From: Actinocrinis sp046724665 | GTDB taxonomy: Bacteria; Actinomycetota; Actinomycetes; Streptomycetales; Catenulisporaceae | Direction: 5' to 3' | Length of the DNA stretch: 27,070 nucleotides | Assembly: GCA_046724665.1 (NCBI GenBank) | Contig: JBKOWZ010000204.1 | Span: forward strand, 1-27,070 | In this document: positions 23,717-27,070 of the stretch, one piece after another | Layout: each line of letters starts with the position of its first letter | How positions within the stretch are numbered: the first letter of the stretch is position 1 | The notes under the pieces: generated by a model | Told to the model about the DNA's origin: nothing | The model's database searches: none | What the model saw: the letters and a program-made list of their open reading frames with translations, nothing else | Position numbers and translations under genes: made by a program

Positions 23717-25264
23717 TCAGGCCACGTGCACCGCGGGAGCCGGCGCCGCCGCGGCCGGTGCGTCCTCGGTCGGCGTGCCCTCGACCGGAACGGCCGTCTC
23801 GGGGTCCTTGCGGATCATCAGGAAGGTCACCAGCGTGGACAGGCCGAGCAGGATCGCGCTGATCAAGAAGGCCACGTTGTAACCGTGGATCTGCGCCGAC
23901 GGGGAGAACGGCGAGGTGCGGTGGTTCGTGCCGTAGTTGTTGATCGTGGTGGTGAACACCGTGTTGAGCAGCGCCACGCCGAGCGCGCCGCCGACCTGCT
24001 GCGTGGTGTTGACCATCGCGCTGGCGACGCCCGCGTCGTGGTCCTCCACCCCGGTCAGCGAGGTGTTGCTCAGCGGCACGAACACGCAGCCCATGCCCAC
24101 CGCCATCACGATGAAGGCGGGCAGGATCATCGCCGGGTACGAGGAGTCCGCCTTCAGCTGGGTCAGCAGGACCATCGCGCCGGTGGCCAGCAGGCCGCCG
24201 AAGGTCATCACCACGCGCGGGCCGAGCTTCGGCACCAGCGCGCTGGCCACGCCGGCCGTCACGATCAGCGCCCCGGAGAAGGGCAGGTACGACACGCCGC
24301 TGCGCAGCGGCGAGTAGTGCTGGATCTGCTGGAAGTAGTACGTCATGAACAGGAACATGCCGAGCATGCCCGCGCCCAGGATGATCGAGGTCAGGAACGA
24401 CCCGCCCCGGTTGCGGTGCCAGACCACCCGCAGCGGCAGCAGCGGGTTCTCGATCCGGGACTCGAAGATCACGAAGGCGATCAGCAGCACCGCCGCGATG
24501 CCGAAGGACACCAGCACGGAGGTCGTGCTCCAGCTGTTGTTCTTGGCCACCTCGGTGAAGCCGTAGACCAGCGCGACGATGCCGATGCTGGACAGCAGCG
24601 TGCCCGGGATGTCGTACTTGGTGTTGCCGTGCGCCTTGCTCTCCCGCACGATCGGCACCGCCAGCACCACGGTGATCGCGGCGATGAAGATGTTCACGAA
24701 CAGCGTCCAGCGCCAGCTCGCGTACTGGGTGAGCAGGCCGCCGAGCAGCAGGCCGATCGCCGCGCCGACCCCGGCCACGGCGCCGAACACGCCGAAGGCC
24801 TTGGCCCGGTCCTTCACGTCGGTGAAGGTGACGGTGATGATCGACAGCGCCGCCGGGGCCAGCAGCGCGCCGAACGCGCCCTGGAGCGCGCGGGCCGCGA
24901 ACAGCATGCCCTCGTTCTGCGCCGCGCCGCCGAGCGCCGAGGCGAGGCCGAAGCCGAGCAGGCCGATGATGAAGATCCGCTTGCGCCCGACGTAGTCGGC
25001 GATCCGGCCGCCGAGCAGCAGCAGGCCGCCGAAGGCCAGGGAGTACGCGGTCACGATCCACTGGCGGTTCGCGTCGTCGATGTGCAGCGCCTGCTGCGCC
25101 GAGGGCATCGCGATGTTCACGATGGTTCCGTCGACGACCACCATGAGCTGCGCGATCGAGACGACGAGCAGCGCCAGCCAGCGCTTTGGGTCGAGCTCCG
25201 CCTTGAGGCCCGGCGGATGTGGACCGGTCGCAGCGGTGCCCGCGGCGGTCAGGTTTTCGGACAT
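23717..25264 (-). CDS. MFS drug exporter, DHA2 (EmrB/QacA) family
   Basis: This 515-residue proton-driven exporter has the 14-span layout of the DHA2 family. ATG at 25264 (MSENLTAAG) is chosen because GGAGGGG lies five bases upstream; an ATG seven codons earlier lacks such a site. Motif D1 is VVDGTIVNIAMP (44-55), motif A is GGRIADYVGRKR (85-96), and motif C appears as GVGAAIGLLLGG with Leu where many members have Pro. The arginine of SWRWTLFVNI follows. The C-terminal cytoplasmic tail is rich in Ala, Pro and Glu. The tetR gene lies 109 bases upstream on the same strand, a layout typical of regulated multidrug pumps. Substrate is unknown. Confidence 0.93.
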   Translation of the reverse strand: MSENLTAAGTAATGPHPPGLKAELDPKRWLALLVVSIAQLMVVVDGTIVNIAMPSAQQALHIDDANRQWIVTAYSLAFGGLLLLGGRIADYVGRKRIFIIGLLGFGLASALGGAAQNEGMLFAARALQGAFGALLAPAALSIITVTFTDVKDRAKAFGVFGAVAGVGAAIGLLLGGLLTQYASWRWTLFVNIFIAAITVVLAVPIVRESKAHGNTKYDIPGTLLSSIGIVALVYGFTEVAKNNSWSTTSVLVSFGIAAVLLIAFVIFESRIENPLLPLRVVWHRNRGGSFLTSIILGAGMLGMFLFMTYYFQQIQHYSPLRSGVSYLPFSGALIVTAGVASALVPKLGPRVVMTFGGLLATGAMVLLTQLKADSSYPAMILPAFIVMAVGMGCVFVPLSNTSLTGVEDHDAGVASAMVNTTQQVGGALGVALLNTVFTTTINNYGTNHRTSPFSPSAQIHGYNVAFLISAILLGLSTLVTFLMIRKDPETAVPVEGTPTEDAPAAAAPAPAVHVA

Positions 25265-25319
25265 GGGTTCCCCTCCAAGGGACATGAGCTGGCGCTGGAA
25301 GGCGCGCTTGATCAGTCGT

Positions 25320-25346
25320 CGAGTCGTGGGATGACCCTACGACTCG
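25320..25346. promoter_or_regulatory. Inverted repeat between tetR and the exporter gene
   Basis: CGAGTCGT and ACGACTCG are perfect 8-base arms 11 bases apart; inner GGG/CCC can extend the stem past a bulged T. It lies 27 bases after the tetR stop and 55 before the exporter ATG. It may be a weak terminator/attenuator or a second operator. It does not resemble the tetR-proximal palindromes. Confidence 0.45.
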
Positions 25347-25373
25347 GCGCCGACAATTCCGGGGGTGCTGCTG

Positions 25374-26042
25374 TCAGCGCTGGTCAGCGGCCCCGTCGCC
25401 GTCTTCACAGCAGCAGCGGCGCTGCGTCAGCAGCGGGATGAGGATGTCGTCCACCACATGCCTGCTGAACTCCTCGTCGAGCGGCAGTTCCGTGGTGAGC
25501 TTCCTCGTCAGGATCATCGCGTACATGACCTCTTGGAAGAGGTCGGGGTCCGCGTCCGGCCCGACCTCACCCCGGGCAGCGGCCTGGCGGATGATGGTCT
25601 CGTTCAGGATGCGCTTGGACGCGTAGGTGCACTCGTGCATCGTGCGCCCCAGCGCGGGGTTCCGGGCCGCCGCGGTCATCACGCCGGTGATGACCTGGCC
25701 TTCCGGGCTGTTGGTGATGTGGATCGCGTTGGACATCAAGGCCATGAGGTCACCGCGCAGCGAACCGGTGTCCGGCGCCTGGGGCGTCGGACCGAACCGG
25801 TTGACCAGGGCCTCGGCCACCAGGCCCGGCTTGTCCGGCCAGGTCCGGTAGATCGTCGCCTTGCTGGCGCGGGCGCGCGTGGCGACCGCGTCCATGGTCA
25901 TCCGGTCGTACCCGACCTCCCCGAGCAGTTCGAACACCGCGTCGCAGATCGCCTCGCGCCGCTCGTGTCCCCGCCGGGAGCCCCGCGGCTCCGGCAGGTC
26001 GAGCCCGCGCAGTCCGATCTCCGTGTCGGTCACGATGCCCAT
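25374..26042 (-). CDS. TetR family regulator of the adjacent exporter
   Basis: This 222-residue TetR-type repressor has its helix-turn-helix in MTMDAVATRARASKATIYRTWPDKPGLVAEAL (about 48-79), preceded by the helix RREAICDAVFELLGEVGYDR. The C-terminal ligand domain is all-helical and ends in DDILIPLLTQRRCCC, with three adjacent cysteines close to the C-terminus. ATG at 26042 is given, but GGAAGG abuts it; GTG at 26033, three codons later, has better spacing (nine bases) and may be the true start. Two palindromic operators lie directly upstream, indicating autoregulation. The exporter downstream is the obvious target through read-through or its own promoter. The inducer is unknown. Confidence 0.92.
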   Translation of the reverse strand: MGIVTDTEIGLRGLDLPEPRGSRRGHERREAICDAVFELLGEVGYDRMTMDAVATRARASKATIYRTWPDKPGLVAEALVNRFGPTPQAPDTGSLRGDLMALMSNAIHITNSPEGQVITGVMTAAARNPALGRTMHECTYASKRILNETIIRQAAARGEVGPDADPDLFQEVMYAMILTRKLTTELPLDEEFSRHVVDDILIPLLTQRRCCCEDGDGAADQR

Positions 26043-26061
26043 CCTTCCCGCGGCACCGGGA

Positions 26062-26080
26062 GTACGGAACCGTTTCGTAC
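26062..26080. promoter_or_regulatory. TetR operator 1 (proximal palindrome)
   Basis: GTACGGAACCGTTTCGTAC is a 19-bp palindrome with one mismatched pair around a central C. It starts 20 bases before the tetR ATG, where transcription would begin if TAGAGT (26085-26090, minus strand) is the -10 element. It differs from operator 2 by a single base. Confidence 0.8.
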
Positions 26081-26084
26081 CGAA

Positions 26085-26090
26085 ACTCTA
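26085..26090 (-). promoter_or_regulatory. Candidate -10 element of tetR
   Basis: On the minus strand TAGAGT matches TAnnnT and sits between the two palindromes. The -35 position would fall within operator 2 (TTCGTA) and the start site within operator 1, so bound repressor would block both. Confidence 0.45.
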
Positions 26091-26106
26091 TCCCGATCCG
26101 CATCCA

Positions 26107-26125
26107 GTACGAAACCGTTTCGTAC
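26107..26125. promoter_or_regulatory. TetR operator 2 (distal perfect palindrome)
   Basis: GTACGAAACCGTTTCGTAC has perfect 9-base arms around a central C. Its centre is 45 bp from that of operator 1. A further half-like GTACCGAAAC (from 26077) overlaps the end of operator 1. Near-identity of the two sites supports one protein recognising both. Confidence 0.82.
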
Positions 26126-26251
26126 GCTTGCCGTTGTGATCTGCGTCACAAGCAGTCGGCCCGCATTCGCAGAGCTCGATGTCTGATTAACCGTCGGCCG
26201 GCCTTCTCACACCGGCCTTCTCATACTGGTGCGGCACCGCGTGCCCGGCGT

Positions 26252-26257
26252 TACGGT
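26252..26257 (+). promoter_or_regulatory. -10 element predicting leaderless phosphoribosyltransferase mRNA
   Basis: TACGGT is followed by GATCGT and then GTG at 26264, the fourth TAnnnT-N6-start case in this window. The hexamer is identical to that of the tetR at 4357. Upstream, CCGGCCTTCTCA is repeated directly at about 26200-26224. Confidence 0.5.
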
Positions 26258-26263
26258 GATCGT

Positions 26264-26905
26264 GTGCGCTTCGCCGATCGTGCCGAGGCGGGCCGTGAAC
26301 TGGCCGCCCGCCTCGAACACCTGCGTGAGGAGCGCCCGGTCGTGCTCGGGCTGCCGCGCGGCGGCGTGCCGGTGGCTTACCAGATCGCGTACGCGTTGGA
26401 CGCGCCGCTCGACGTGATCGTGGTACGCAAGCTCGGTGTGCCCTGGCTGCCGGAGCTCGCGATGGGTGCGCTCGGCGAGGGCGGCAGCCGGGTCGTGGAG
26501 ACCGAGACGTTGCGGCACGAGGGCGTTACCGACGAGATCTTCGCGCAGGTCGAGCGGCGTGAGACCGCTGAGCTCGCGCGGCGCGCCGACGCGTATCGGG
26601 CCGGGCGACCCGCGGTGCCGATCGCGCATCGCACCGCCATCGTGGTCGATGACGGCATCGCCACCGGCTCGACGGCACGTGCCGCGTGCCTTGTCGCCGC
26701 GCAGCGTGGGGCCGCACGCGTCGTGCTCGCCGTCCCCGTGCTGCCACCGGACATGATCGTGCCGATGTACGAGGTGGCCGACGAGGTGGTCTGGCTCGCC
26801 GCGCCCGAGCCGATGTTCGCCGTGGGCAACTGGTACGAGGACTTCGACCAGCTCACCGACGCCGAGGTGGTCGGGCTGCTCGCCCGCGCCGACGCCCGCC
26901 GGTGA
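26264..26905 (+). CDS. Phosphoribosyltransferase domain protein
   Basis: This is a 213-residue type I phosphoribosyltransferase-fold protein. The PRPP-binding loop is AIVVDDGIATGSTARAA (125-141). The N-terminal part LGLPRGGVPVAYQIAYALDAPLDVIVVRKLGVPWLPELAMGA is typical of the stand-alone family often found beside stress or esterase genes. There is no signal peptide. GTG at 26264 has no ribosome site but fits a leaderless start; another GTG at 26262 is out of frame. The true substrate is not known for this family, so a nucleotide salvage role should not be assumed. The stop is directly adjacent to the convergent gene at the window edge. Confidence 0.88.
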   Translation: MRFADRAEAGRELAARLEHLREERPVVLGLPRGGVPVAYQIAYALDAPLDVIVVRKLGVPWLPELAMGALGEGGSRVVETETLRHEGVTDEIFAQVERRETAELARRADAYRAGRPAVPIAHRTAIVVDDGIATGSTARAACLVAAQRGAARVVLAVPVLPPDMIVPMYEVADEVVWLAAPEPMFAVGNWYEDFDQLTDAEVVGLLARADARR

Positions 26906-27070
26906 TCAGGACGCCGCCACCGCGACGACCCCGTCCATCGTCCCGACGTACGCGCGCCCCGGCGCCAGCGTCGGCGAGGCGAAGTGCGGCGATTCGCCCA
27001 CTTCGACCTGAGCGAGAACCTTGCCGTTCTTCTGGTCGAGCGCGTAGAGGACGCCGGCGCTGTCGTTCAT
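26906..27070 (-). CDS. C-terminal end of a PQQ-like beta-propeller protein (partial)
   Basis: On the minus strand the last 54 codons of a gene enter from the right edge and stop with TGA at 26906-26908, immediately beside the stop of the phosphoribosyltransferase. The residues include AGVLYALDQKNGKVLAQVEVG, then SPTLAPGRAYVGTMDGVVAVAAS. The pattern LYALDxxxGKxLW-like followed by SPxLAxGxVYVGTxDG is that of PQQ-binding-like beta-propeller repeats. An ATG happens to sit on the last three bases, but this is almost certainly internal to a longer protein. Function cannot be inferred from the tail alone. Confidence 0.7.
   Translation of the reverse strand: MNDSAGVLYALDQKNGKVLAQVEVGESPHFASPTLAPGRAYVGTMDGVVAVAAS

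Noticed and set aside
25265..25285. ATG 25285 as start of the MFS exporter
   Set aside because: The GGAGGGG ribosome site lies between it and ATG 25264, favouring the latter.
23615..25441. Long plus-strand frame opposite the MFS exporter
   Set aside because: It contains only His/Arg/Gly-rich sequence antisense to a gene with clear exporter motifs.

Overview
This is a chromosomal window from a very GC-rich actinobacterium. The pairing of a GlnA2-type glutamine synthetase with glnE, the leucine-type acyl-CoA carboxylase operon, the LytR-CpsA-Psr protein, the frequent GTG/TTG starts and the TAnnnT -10 elements all point to a Streptomyces-like or Catenulispora-like lineage. I cannot fix the genus from sequence alone. 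No rRNA, tRNA, insertion sequence, CRISPR or phage gene is visible. The window reads as core chromosome rather than a mobile island.

Layout. 1-417: end of something upstream plus the glnA2 promoter region, with a CAA/CAG repeat and a perfect 10-bp inverted repeat near the expected +1. 418-3581 (+): glnA2, then a secreted phosphoesterase. 3650-4357 (-): TetR regulator. 4541-8779 (+): glnE, greatly enlarged by two low-complexity inserts. 8830-9441 (-): unknown protein with a WxEEE/HTH-like segment and a proline-rich tail. 9841-10287 (-): small conserved actinobacterial protein. 10523-15976 (-): four-gene operon (carboxyltransferase, biotin carboxylase/biotin carrier, HMG-CoA lyase, acyl-CoA dehydrogenase) for leucine/isovalerate breakdown. 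16164-18290 (-): prolyl oligopeptidase. 18431-19735 (+): LytR-CpsA-Psr protein. 19728-20849 (-): channel-like membrane protein. 20938-22602 (+): YtcJ-like amidohydrolase. 22784-23578 (+): secreted SGNH esterase. 23717-26042 (-): DHA2 drug exporter with a TetR gene upstream. 26264-26905 (+): phosphoribosyltransferase. 26906-27070 (-): C-terminal end of a PQQ-like beta-propeller protein.

How the genes work together. GlnA2 and GlnE belong to nitrogen metabolism. GlnE is the adenylyltransferase for the main glutamine synthetase, which is encoded elsewhere. The 14.4-16.0 kb carboxyltransferase, the carboxylase alpha subunit, HMG-CoA lyase and the dehydrogenase form a tightly coupled transcription unit: the first three genes overlap by 1 and 4 nt, and the last two are 5 nt apart. 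The TetR/DHA2 pair at 23.7-26.1 kb looks like an autoregulated drug-export module, with two near-identical palindromic operators in front of tetR.

Most notable observations. (1) GlnE carries about 108-residue Ala/Pro-rich and about 212-residue Gly/Ser-rich inserts, each beside the active-site loop of one nucleotidyltransferase domain; the second is built from tandem DNA repeats. (2) Four genes (tetR at 4357, glnE, prolyl oligopeptidase, phosphoribosyltransferase) show a TAnnnT hexamer exactly 6 nt before the start codon and no usable ribosome binding site, predicting leaderless mRNAs; for glnE this chooses the start. (3) Paired 19-bp operators lie upstream of the exporter-linked tetR. (4) A perfect inverted repeat sits in the glnA2 leader. 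I do not see a clearly new multi-gene system here; the enlarged GlnE is the strongest candidate for something undescribed.
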